This document shows positions 25,471 to 32,631 of a stretch of DNA of 40,082 nt, piece after piece. The notes beneath the pieces were generated by a model. That model did no database searches and was not told where the DNA came from. It saw nothing but the letters and a program-made list of their open reading frames with translations. The stretch comes from JAHIVB01 sp964574705 (GTDB lineage: Bacteria > Bacillota_I > Bacilli_A > Izemoplasmatales > Hujiaoplasmataceae): contig CAZNOO010000016.1 of NCBI GenBank assembly GCA_964574705.1, positions 1 through 40,082 on the forward strand, written 5' to 3'. Numbering within the stretch: the stretch's first letter is position 1; each line of letters starts with the position of its first letter. Made by a program: the position numbers and the translations under genes.

Positions 25471-25987
25471 AATATTTAATCAAAAAGGAATCGGACTTTT
25501 GGATTTGCTCGCCGCAATCATTTTATTTTCAGTGATGACTGTCTTACTCATAAACATCATATCGATTGTTTCAAGATCCCAACAATCCATCATGATTCAA
25601 GAAGACAAAACTGCGACTGGTTTGATCATGACGAGACAGATTGAGAATCAAATTGACGCTTTTAACCCTACTGGAGTAAGTTATTGCAACGTTCAACAGA
25701 CCTGCATATTACTCGAAAAAGATTATGACCTGGAATATAATCCTGTGTCAGGGCAAATTGAGCAAACGGATTACATTCCTGCGCTAACGATTCAAATTGA
25801 GTTTGATGGAACGGACATTTATTTAGATTCTGTCATCATTGATTCAAGCGTATATACCTTGGACTTGGCAACTCATTTGGAAATCGTCGACAACGATTAT
25901 GCAACAATGATTTATGTTTATATCTTTTTGGTCGATAAATATGACCATGTAGATCAGTTTATTTCCATGTATTCCATTTTAAAGTAA
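25463..25987 (+). CDS. Minor prepilin-like protein with Asp at +5
   Basis: 174 residues; the ATG overlaps the preceding stop (ATGAATAA), indicating translational coupling. The N-terminus MNKIFNQKG then IGLLDLLAAIILFSVMTVLLINII is a prepilin signal. The residue after the cut is Ile and the +5 position is Asp instead of Glu, so the acidic charge is kept. The C-terminal part is beta-rich with one Cys pair (SYCNVQQTC). PilW/GspJ-like minor pilins occupy this place in other clusters. Confidence 0.75.
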   Translation: MNKIFNQKGIGLLDLLAAIILFSVMTVLLINIISIVSRSQQSIMIQEDKTATGLIMTRQIENQIDAFNPTGVSYCNVQQTCILLEKDYDLEYNPVSGQIEQTDYIPALTIQIEFDGTDIYLDSVIIDSSVYTLDLATHLEIVDNDYATMIYVYIFLVDKYDHVDQFISMYSILK

Positions 25988-26011
25988 CTTTTTCTAGAAA
26001 GGGGTACTGAA

Positions 26012-27919
26012 TTGAAAACACTTCTTAAAAAAGATGGATTTTCATTCATCACAATGTTAGGCATCATATCGCTCGTAATGATTATTGTTACAAGTGTTTT
26101 TGTCTATGTAGTGAACAGTGCGATGCTTGTAGAAACGGGTATAACAAATGAAGTTGAATATTATGACTCATACAACAAAGTAGATGCTGCGCTTTCGATA
26201 ATTGTGAGGGAAGAAAATACGGACCCTTCCTTCCTTCAAGGAATCGAAAGCTATTTAGGTGTTTCCATCAATGACGTTGGAAACGGTGTATATGAAATTT
26301 CTGATCAATACGGTCAATCGAAAGAAGTCGTCAGTTATTTTTCCGCATCGACGGGTAGTGGAGGCGGAGGTAGTGAGGAAGAGTGGTTACCAACTTACGA
26401 TTCATTTCTTCAATATATGGGAACAGAAAGCGGATTTTCATTAAACACGATGATAAATACAGAATCGATGCTATCCAATTATATCGTTGATTTAAAAAAT
26501 GACCAATTCCCTCTAGCAAGCGCTCCAGACCCTTATGCCACTTTTTCTGACTCGATGAGTTACTTTCAATATTTAGTCACACAAGGTTATTTTGTTTCTC
26601 GAACTCCAGCACAACTTACTGGACAACCCAATCCTACTGTAGATGGATTTTGGTACATTGACGGAGACGTTACAATTGCTGACAATTATGATTTAACGAT
26701 TGAAGATGGATATATCCTCGTTGTTAATGGCAATCTAACGATAGGTCAGAGAAGCGTATTAAGTGGAACAATGATCGTAAATGGGGATGTTACCATAGAT
26801 GGTTCTTCAAGAAGATATGAAACCGTAGAAGCCACAATTTATTGTAGCGGATCGTTTTTAGCAGATGCAGATTTGTATTTAGGGTCTCGATCAAGACCAA
26901 CATTCATTTTCGCAATGCAAAACATATCCATTGGTTCGAATACAGATAATTATGGATATTTTCTATCCAATAATTTTATCTTGAATGGTACTTATTCCAT
27001 CGATATCATCGGTGGAATCTACGCAACAAACAGTGCACAATATCCTAGCGGATTAACCGATAATCCGTATTTGACTTCAACCTCATTGCCAGATTACATG
27101 ATTACGAGAAACATCACCTACATCCCATTAAGCGGGTTATTTACATATGACTCTGTGTTCCAATACACTGGAATGGAAAGCGGATTTACTTTAAATCCTC
27201 TCATTACACCTGAAACAATGTTATCAAGCTATATAATTGATATGCGAAATACTGAATTTCCATCGGCTTCCGCACCAGATCCTTATGCATCTTTTTCGGA
27301 AACCATAAGTTATATTCAGGTTTTGGTCACGCAAGGCTATTTTATTTCAAAAACGCCTTCTGATCTTACGAATCAATCTGCTCCTACAGTCGATGGGTTT
27401 TGGTACATTAATGGAGACGTAACGATTCCAGACAAAAGAAATTTAACAATCGAAGATGGATTTGTTTTAGTCATCAATGGTAATTTTACGATGGGAAGTC
27501 GAAGTACTTATACAGGGACGGTTATCGTCAATGGAAATGTGACAATTGATGGAGCATCGAACAAGTATGAAACTGTGGAAGGAACCATCTATTGTAGCGG
27601 ATCCTTTTTGTCTGATGCTGATTTGAATTTAGGTTCTTCTAATAGACCGACGTTCATTTTCGCGATGCAGAACATTACAATAGACTCAAGAACCAGGTAT
27701 TATGGTTATTTTATGTCAAATAATTTTTATTTGAACGGCACATCTTCCATTGCAATTACAGGAGGCGTGTATGTGATGAATAGTGCAGAATATCCTTATT
27801 CTATCGCCGCAAACACAACACTTGTTTCGACTGATTTACCTGAGTACATGGTAACGGAAACGATTGCTTCGGGTTCGGAGGAAGGATCTATCATTTACAC
27901 GCTGCCAAGAACTAAATAG
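26012..27919 (+). CDS. Large prepilin-like protein with duplicated beta-rich domain
   Basis: 635 residues; TTG start behind AAAGGGGT. The N-terminus MKTLLKKDG then FSFITMLGIISLVMIIVTSVFVYVV is a class III signal with G|F but Thr at +5. Loss of Glu5 is known from GspK, the tip pseudopilin, and PilX-like minor pilins also sit here. A Gly/Ser linker (~116-122) leads to two homologous copies of ~240 residues, starting at T128 and T378 (period exactly 250 residues, 750 bp). Each has a helical part (SAPDPYA, LVTQGYF, PTVDGFWYI) and then short repeating beta strands (VVNGNLTIG, VNGDVTIDG, FIFAMQNISI) like a beta-helix. It is likely exposed at the pilus tip and could be an adhesin. Confidence 0.75.
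   Translation: MKTLLKKDGFSFITMLGIISLVMIIVTSVFVYVVNSAMLVETGITNEVEYYDSYNKVDAALSIIVREENTDPSFLQGIESYLGVSINDVGNGVYEISDQYGQSKEVVSYFSASTGSGGGGSEEEWLPTYDSFLQYMGTESGFSLNTMINTESMLSNYIVDLKNDQFPLASAPDPYATFSDSMSYFQYLVTQGYFVSRTPAQLTGQPNPTVDGFWYIDGDVTIADNYDLTIEDGYILVVNGNLTIGQRSVLSGTMIVNGDVTIDGSSRRYETVEATIYCSGSFLADADLYLGSRSRPTFIFAMQNISIGSNTDNYGYFLSNNFILNGTYSIDIIGGIYATNSAQYPSGLTDNPYLTSTSLPDYMITRNITYIPLSGLFTYDSVFQYTGMESGFTLNPLITPETMLSSYIIDMRNTEFPSASAPDPYASFSETISYIQVLVTQGYFISKTPSDLTNQSAPTVDGFWYINGDVTIPDKRNLTIEDGFVLVINGNFTMGSRSTYTGTVIVNGNVTIDGASNKYETVEGTIYCSGSFLSDADLNLGSSNRPTFIFAMQNITIDSRTRYYGYFMSNNFYLNGTSSIAITGGVYVMNSAEYPYSIAANTTLVSTDLPEYMVTETIASGSEEGSIIYTLPRTK
26393..27868 (+). repeat. Tandem 750-bp coding duplication
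   Basis: Two in-frame units (about 26393-27118 and 27143-27868) encode closely similar protein domains. The DNA copies differ at many third positions, so the duplication is old and kept by selection on the protein. Confidence 0.85.
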
Positions 27920-27938
27920 TGATGAAACGAGGTTGAAA

Positions 27939-28667
27939 ATGAATCAACTAAAAAACTTTCTTCAAGGTTTCAACAATTTTAATCTAATCGACATCGGCAC
28001 TGGAGTTGGAAATTTTATATCAATCATTACGAGTTTGACAAGTGATTATTCAAAAATCACCGGAATTGACACATCAGAGAGAATGATAGCAGTTGCGTCA
28101 AAAAATTTTTCGGACAACGACAGAATTCAATTCAAAGTCATGGATGCCAACCATTTAGATGTTGATTCAGAATCCTTTGACATCGTGTCTTTATCAAACT
28201 CCTTACATCACCTTTCAGACATTTCAAAAACAATTTCTGAAATGGAAAGAGTTGTGAAATGTAATGGAGTGATTCTCATCCACGAAATGATTAGCGATCA
28301 CTTGAACGAATTGCAAATCAGTCATCGTTTATTGCACCACTTTGCTGCAGAGGTCGACAGAGAACTCGGAATGGTTCATGGTGAAACTTATACCAGAGAT
28401 GAAATTGTGGACTTGTTGAAGAAATATTCGAATTTTGAACTTCTATCTTATTGGCCGATGGATCAGGGGGATACACCCGAAGTGACAGAAGAAGACCTTC
28501 AAGGACTCATTCAATTGGTTGACAGAGTTGTTATGAGAGTTCAGGATTCTCCTCGATTTGAGTATTATAAATCCAAAGCAGAAGAGATTAAGAAGTACAT
28601 CTTGGAGCACGGCTATGAAGGCTGCACGCAAATGATGTATGTTCTAAAAAAACAGCCTCAGAATTAA
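27939..28667 (+). CDS. Class I SAM-dependent methyltransferase
   Basis: 242 residues from the ATG at 27939, behind CGAGGTTG. The SAM-binding motif I is LIDIGTGVGNFI, motif II ends GIDTSERMIAVA, and FDIVSLSNSLHHLSDI with VVKCNGVILIHEM follow, as in the Methyltransf_11 group. The substrate is unknown. It starts 19 bp after the large pilin gene and shares the terminator that follows, so it may be co-transcribed with the minor pilins. Whether it acts on pilins or on an unrelated metabolite cannot be decided. Confidence 0.85.
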   Translation: MNQLKNFLQGFNNFNLIDIGTGVGNFISIITSLTSDYSKITGIDTSERMIAVASKNFSDNDRIQFKVMDANHLDVDSESFDIVSLSNSLHHLSDISKTISEMERVVKCNGVILIHEMISDHLNELQISHRLLHHFAAEVDRELGMVHGETYTRDEIVDLLKKYSNFELLSYWPMDQGDTPEVTEEDLQGLIQLVDRVVMRVQDSPRFEYYKSKAEEIKKYILEHGYEGCTQMMYVLKKQPQN

Positions 28668-28682
28668 GTTCTGAGGTTTTTT
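28656..28682 (+). terminator. Terminator overlapping the methyltransferase stop codon
   Basis: CCTCAGAA/TTCTGAGG with a 5-nt loop and six T. The TAA stop (28665-28667) lies in the loop. Confidence 0.85.
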
Positions 28683-28689
28683 AATTGCA

Positions 28690-28717
28690 AAAGAAAAGAA
28701 GATCCGAAGATCTTCTT
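28690..28717 (-). terminator. Terminator of the phn operon, UUCG loop
   Basis: Minus strand AAGAAGATC-TTCG-GATCTTCTT, a perfect 9-bp stem closed by a UUCG tetraloop, followed by a T-rich stretch. It includes two bases of the phnE stop codon. Confidence 0.8.
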
Positions 28718-29579
28718 ATTCGCCAGTCGTAAGTTTTGTTCTGATTTTTGTTGAGAAGTATTCAATCACGAAAACAACCGGAATAATGACCCATAGACAG
28801 ACGGCAACGATACCGAAATTGAAACTGCCTAAGGCGTCAATCAGCGTGAATCCAATACCGCCGGCTCCAACCATACCTAGAATCGTCGCGTTTTTAACAT
28901 TAATTTCAAAACGGTAGATTGTGGTTGATAGGAAAGTTGCGGTAAGCTGTGGAATAACACCGAATCTGATTTTTTGAAGTGTTGTCGCACCCGTTGAATC
29001 GAGAGCTTCCAAGATTCCTTTGTCAATGTCTTCAATGGCTTCAATAAAGAGTTTTGATATCATACCGACGCTCGAAACCGCAATCGCCAAGACTCCTGCA
29101 AAAGCGCCTCCTTGAACACGAATGAAGATGATACCCCATACGAAGATCGGAACGGTACGAATTAAAGTAATGATCATAGATCCAATGAAGGACCCTACTT
29201 TACCAGTAATGTTTCTTGAAGATAAAAAGGCAAAAGGAATTGAAATGACGGCACCTAATAAAGTTCCGATGAATGCAATCATGATGGTTTCATACATCAA
29301 GTATAGAACCCCACTTTTTGCAAATGTAAATAGGTAAGTGGATAAAGTTGGTTTGAGTGGATTACTATCTGGCCAAACGAAGAATTTTAGAATGTTTATA
29401 ACAATATCCAATCCTCGTGAATTGATTCCTTGAAAACTGATGGCACTTGCACTCCATATCAACATGGCAAGGATAATTGATCCAATAATGAGTTTTTTAA
29501 ACAGTGACTTTGGAGCGCTATGAAGCGCTTTAATGACATCTTGATTCGTTTCGCTTAAAGAGGCTACTTTACGGCTCAT
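28716..29579 (-). CDS. phnE: Phosphonate-type ABC transporter permease (second PhnE)
   Basis: 287 residues with about six membrane helices. The binding-protein-dependent transport EAA-like loop is visible (EALDSTGATTLQKIRFGVIPQL), followed by the family signature GMVGAGGIGFTLIDAL. Its ATG overlaps the stop of the first phnE by one base (TAATG). Two PhnE paralogues would form a heterodimeric channel with PhnC dimers. Last gene of phnD-phnC-phnE-phnE. Confidence 0.88.
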   Translation of the reverse strand: MSRKVASLSETNQDVIKALHSAPKSLFKKLIIGSIILAMLIWSASAISFQGINSRGLDIVINILKFFVWPDSNPLKPTLSTYLFTFAKSGVLYLMYETIMIAFIGTLLGAVISIPFAFLSSRNITGKVGSFIGSMIITLIRTVPIFVWGIIFIRVQGGAFAGVLAIAVSSVGMISKLFIEAIEDIDKGILEALDSTGATTLQKIRFGVIPQLTATFLSTTIYRFEINVKNATILGMVGAGGIGFTLIDALGSFNFGIVAVCLWVIIPVVFVIEYFSTKIRTKLTTGE

Positions 29580-30439
29580 TACCCTAACCTCCTTCTTAAG
29601 AATCTAGACAGATTTTCAATTAAGACAACAGTAATGAAAATGAATAACACAATCACAATGATGCGATCGTTGTTATTGATCGTCTTCATCGCATTATCCA
29701 AATCGAATCCGATACCGCCGGCACCAACATATCCTAAGATTGCAGCGTAGCGAATATTGATTTCAAAAGCGTAGAGACTCATAGAATAATAACTTGGTAA
29801 AATTTCAGGAATAATCGCTGTAATAAAACTTCTTACTTTGGATGCGCCAGTTGACTGAATCGCTTGGTAAGCACCCAGGTCAATCGTTTCTATTTTTTCA
29901 AATAGCATCTTCGCAACGATTCCAAATGTAAATACTGCAATCGCAATCGTTCCTGGAAGTGCGCCTAACCCAAAAATGAGTTTGAAAAATACGGCATAAA
30001 TCAAAATCGGAAGAGATCTGAATATCGATAGAACGGCTCTAGTTGAAGTCAACACAAACTTGTTCTTCGTTAAGTTGTTGCTCGCAAGAAAGGCGGCTGG
30101 CAAAGCCATAGCGGCACCTAAAAAACTTCCGAGAAATGACATTTGAATGGTCTCTAAAATAGGGTCAATGACTCGAGGCATGTAGGACCAGTCAACTGGG
30201 AAGAACCGTTTAATGTATGATATCGGTCCATATTGAAAATTAAAGAAGCGTGTAATCAGTACCCACAAAGAAAAATTTGTAACTTGAGCAGCAAAATAAA
30301 GAACAACGACAAGTCCAATTAAAACATACGGCATAATCGGTTTCGGAGGTACACTGATGGAACCATCCGAAAGAACGAGTGGTGAAGGTGAAAAAGTCTC
30401 TTTTAAGAAGGACTTAACTTTCGTCCAAAACTTTTTCAT
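29579..30439 (-). CDS. phnE: Phosphonate-type ABC transporter permease (first PhnE)
   Basis: 286 residues. A ~35-residue cytoplasmic segment precedes a first helix (~33-50). The EAA-like loop is AIQSTGASKVRSFITAIIPEI and the family signature is GYVGAGGIGFDLDNAM. It starts two bases after the phnC stop. It is clearly paralogous to the following permease but divergent in the N-terminal half. Confidence 0.88.
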   Translation of the reverse strand: MKKFWTKVKSFLKETFSPSPLVLSDGSISVPPKPIMPYVLIGLVVVLYFAAQVTNFSLWVLITRFFNFQYGPISYIKRFFPVDWSYMPRVIDPILETIQMSFLGSFLGAAMALPAAFLASNNLTKNKFVLTSTRAVLSIFRSLPILIYAVFFKLIFGLGALPGTIAIAVFTFGIVAKMLFEKIETIDLGAYQAIQSTGASKVRSFITAIIPEILPSYYSMSLYAFEINIRYAAILGYVGAGGIGFDLDNAMKTINNNDRIIVIVLFIFITVVLIENLSRFLRRRLG

Positions 30440-30441
30440 GA

Positions 30442-31209
30442 CTAATGTTCCATAATGTCGTCATCAGATAGGTCTCGTCCATAAATTCGTTTTAAAAGAT
30501 CATTATCAACGAGAGAAGCGGGACCATCAAAAATGACTTCTCCACTATTAATACCGATAACCCTGCGCGCGTATTTTAATGCCATGTCGACGTGATGCAT
30601 GTTTGCTATTACAGTGATATTAAATTCTTTATTTACCTTTTCAAAGTCCTTCATAACTTGTGTTGCAGTAATCGGATCGAGAGAAGCGACCGGTTCATCC
30701 GCAAGAATGATTTTGGGATCTTGCGCCAAAGTTCTTGCCAAGGCAACACGCTGCATTTGTCCGCCGCTTAATTGATCAGCCCGGGAATAAGCTTTCTCTA
30801 AAATTCCCAGTTTGTTGAGAGCGTCCAAAGCAATGATTTTATCTTCTTTAGAGTAGATACCTAAAAGAGCTCTGTACCAAGGAATTTCCGCTACTCTCGC
30901 AGCGAGAACGTTCTTGATAACCGTTGTTCTTCCAATTAGGTTGAATGATTGAAATACCATACCGATTCCTCTTCTGAATTTACGTAACGCTTTCCCTTTC
31001 AAAGAGTCATCAACAAGGGTATCATTGACAATCAAAGTTCCTGATGTGGTATCATGCATTTTATTAATCAGTCTGATTAGGGTAGATTTTCCTGCACCGC
31101 TCAAACCGATGACGGCGATAAATTCGCCTTGTTGAATTTCAACACTGACATCTTTTAGGGCTTCAGTGCCGTTTGGATATATTTTTCCTACATGCTCAAA
31201 TTTAATCAT
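30442..31209 (-). CDS. phnC: Phosphonate-type ABC transporter ATPase
   Basis: 255 residues. Walker A is GLSGAGKST (~35-43), the Q-loop is in MVFQSFNLIGR, the signature is LSGGQMQRVALART, and Walker B is IILADEPVASLD. The H-loop (NMHHVDMA) is that of PhnC-type proteins. It powers import through the two PhnE permeases. Upstream GAGGA is 6 bases before ATG. No C-P lyase (phnG-phnM), phosphonatase or phosphite dehydrogenase gene is in the window, so the ligand could be a phosphonate, phosphite or phosphate ester. Confidence 0.9.
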   Translation of the reverse strand: MIKFEHVGKIYPNGTEALKDVSVEIQQGEFIAVIGLSGAGKSTLIRLINKMHDTTSGTLIVNDTLVDDSLKGKALRKFRRGIGMVFQSFNLIGRTTVIKNVLAARVAEIPWYRALLGIYSKEDKIIALDALNKLGILEKAYSRADQLSGGQMQRVALARTLAQDPKIILADEPVASLDPITATQVMKDFEKVNKEFNITVIANMHHVDMALKYARRVIGINSGEVIFDGPASLVDNDLLKRIYGRDLSDDDIMEH

Positions 31210-31226
31210 ATCGATCCTCGTCTCTT

Positions 31227-31271
31227 AAAAAAAAAGAAGGCTTGCCGCCTTTGGGCAAGCCTTTTTTTTAA
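31227..31271. terminator. Strong hairpin between phnD and phnC
   Basis: A perfect 10-bp stem AAGGCTTGCC/GGCAAGCCTT (31237-31246, 31254-31263) with a 7-nt loop, and a T run on the minus strand after it. It should stop most transcripts after phnD, giving more binding protein than transporter. Confidence 0.8.
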
Positions 31272-31295
31272 TAATGCAATAAATATTTAACTAGA

Positions 31296-32318
31296 TTAGT
31301 TTCCTGCCAACTCTGAAGCTTGTCTTGCTGCGTCATAGTCGGAGTCTGTAACGATTGAGTATCCTTCATGTGAGTAAACTGCCATTACGTCTAATCCGGC
31401 TTGTGTATCAGCGATATTAATGAATGCTTGTTGAATAGCATCGATGATTCCTTGGTCTAAATTAACGCGGCTTACAGAAATGGTATCATTCATGATATTA
31501 GAAGTAACGCCTACGACGTCAGTTTCTTCCCAAATGGTTCCAGTTTCGCCATAAGTTGTGGTCCAGTCATCAGCATAGTCTCTACGAGCGTCAGCGTAAA
31601 TTGTTCCAACGTCGCAAGTTCCAGCTGCTAAGCTAGACATTGTGTCACCATATCCACCAGTAGTGGTTACAACGCCTTCGATGTCTTCAAATGTCTTGCC
31701 ATCAAAATTGTCCATTAACCAGATTGCTGGATAAATGTATCCGCTTGAAGAAGTAGCTGAGCGAACGCACCAGTTCAAATCTTTAACGTCATCCCATACT
31801 AGAGCTGTTCCTGCATTGACTTTGTCAGCCAAAGTTCTTGCTGCAGTACTTGTTCCAGCAACGATTAAGCCTTTGTAGTAAGCAACTTGATATTCAGAGT
31901 CGCCTTCAGTAGCTAATCCGTCATTCCAGTCTTTTGCAACTTCAGAGTCTTTTGATAATCCGGCTCTTGTTGCAGCTAGAATTACATCAACAGGGCTATC
32001 AGCCACGTCTTTGTACATTACATAAGTTCCACCAGGTAAGAAAGCGATATCGCCAGTACCTGCTAGAAGTGCTTCCCCAGCAGCTTCATAAGTTGAACTT
32101 ACTAGAATTTCAACACCTGCTACTTCATAACCTAGAGCTGCTAATTCATCTTTTAACATTTGTGCCAATGGAGCAGTGATTGTTAAAATTTCATCGGCTG
32201 GTCTCGACGGAACGAAATACACGACTAAAGTTTGGTCAGAATAATCAACTGTTTGGTTACAAGCTGATAAACTGAAAACTAAGCCTAAAGCAATGATGAA
32301 TACTAAAAACTTTTTCAT
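31296..32318 (-). CDS. phnD: Phosphonate-type substrate-binding lipoprotein
   Basis: 340 residues, GAGGAG before the ATG. A lipoprotein signal (MKKFLVFIIALGLVFSLSAC) sets Cys20 as the lipidated residue. Two-lobed binding-protein pattern: TLVVYFVPSRPADEI at the start, STYEAAGEALLAGTGDIAFLPGGTYVMY, CVRSATSSSGYIYPAIWLMDN with the SSSG anion-binding loop, and AAGTCDVGTIYADA. The SSSGY turn is typical of PhnD/PtxB-type proteins and contacts the phosphono group. It is anchored outside the membrane and delivers ligand to the two PhnE permeases. First gene of the operon. Confidence 0.9.
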   Translation of the reverse strand: MKKFLVFIIALGLVFSLSACNQTVDYSDQTLVVYFVPSRPADEILTITAPLAQMLKDELAALGYEVAGVEILVSSTYEAAGEALLAGTGDIAFLPGGTYVMYKDVADSPVDVILAATRAGLSKDSEVAKDWNDGLATEGDSEYQVAYYKGLIVAGTSTAARTLADKVNAGTALVWDDVKDLNWCVRSATSSSGYIYPAIWLMDNFDGKTFEDIEGVVTTTGGYGDTMSSLAAGTCDVGTIYADARRDYADDWTTTYGETGTIWEETDVVGVTSNIMNDTISVSRVNLDQGIIDAIQQAFINIADTQAGLDVMAVYSHEGYSIVTDSDYDAARQASELAGN

Positions 32319-32364
32319 TTTGAATTCTCCTCTTCTTTATTTTTGTTTCTAACATACTAAAACA

Positions 32365-32393
32365 ATTTTATTACATGATGACCATTTTTTCAA
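32365..32393 (-). promoter_or_regulatory. Promoter of the phn operon
   Basis: Minus strand TTGAAA (32393-32388), 17-bp spacer, TAAAAT (32370-32365). No Pho-box-like direct repeat could be identified with confidence. Confidence 0.6.
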
Positions 32394-32475
32394 CTACTTA
32401 TTGTTAAAAAGTGAATATAATTGTGTTTCTGAAAAGAATAAATTTCTTTTGTATAAATTTACAATTTAGAATTTG

Positions 32476-32577
32476 TAGAAAATCATTGAAAATGAGACAA
32501 ATTTCAATATAAATTTAGGGATTTACAAAAAAATATATAATATCTTATTAATAAAATATAACGGTGATGATTTTCTA
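32476..32577. repeat. 11-bp inverted repeat in the 313-bp AT-rich intergenic stretch
   Basis: TAGAAAATCAT (32476-32486) is the exact reverse complement of ATGATTTTCTA (32567-32577). The arms are 80 bp apart in the gap between phnD and the large lipoprotein gene. Apart from this, the gap (32319-32631) holds only the two divergent promoters and AT-rich sequence. Confidence 0.45.
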
Positions 32578-32586
32578 TAACCATAG

Positions 32587-32595
32587 TGATATACT
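32587..32595 (+). promoter_or_regulatory. Extended -10 promoter of the large lipoprotein gene
   Basis: TGATATACT, an extended -10 with hexamer TATACT (32590-32595), 37 bases before the ATG. The same GTGATATACT string recurs upstream of the SemiSWEET pair. Confidence 0.5.
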
Positions 32596-32631
32596 TTAAG
32601 TTGTAAGTTTCATCCAATTTAGGAGGCAAAT

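Noticed and set aside
26393..27868. Assembly artefact causing a duplicated segment
   Set aside because: The two copies differ at many nucleotides and amino acids while staying in frame, so the duplication is genuine and old.
27864..27938. Upstream extension of the methyltransferase
   Set aside because: It overlaps the end of the large pilin gene in another frame and lacks a ribosome site; the ATG at 27939 has one.
32319..32631. Riboswitch ahead of phnD or the large lipoprotein
   Set aside because: The gap is very AT-rich and shows only the divergent promoters and one spaced repeat; no compact aptamer-like fold or leader terminator was found.
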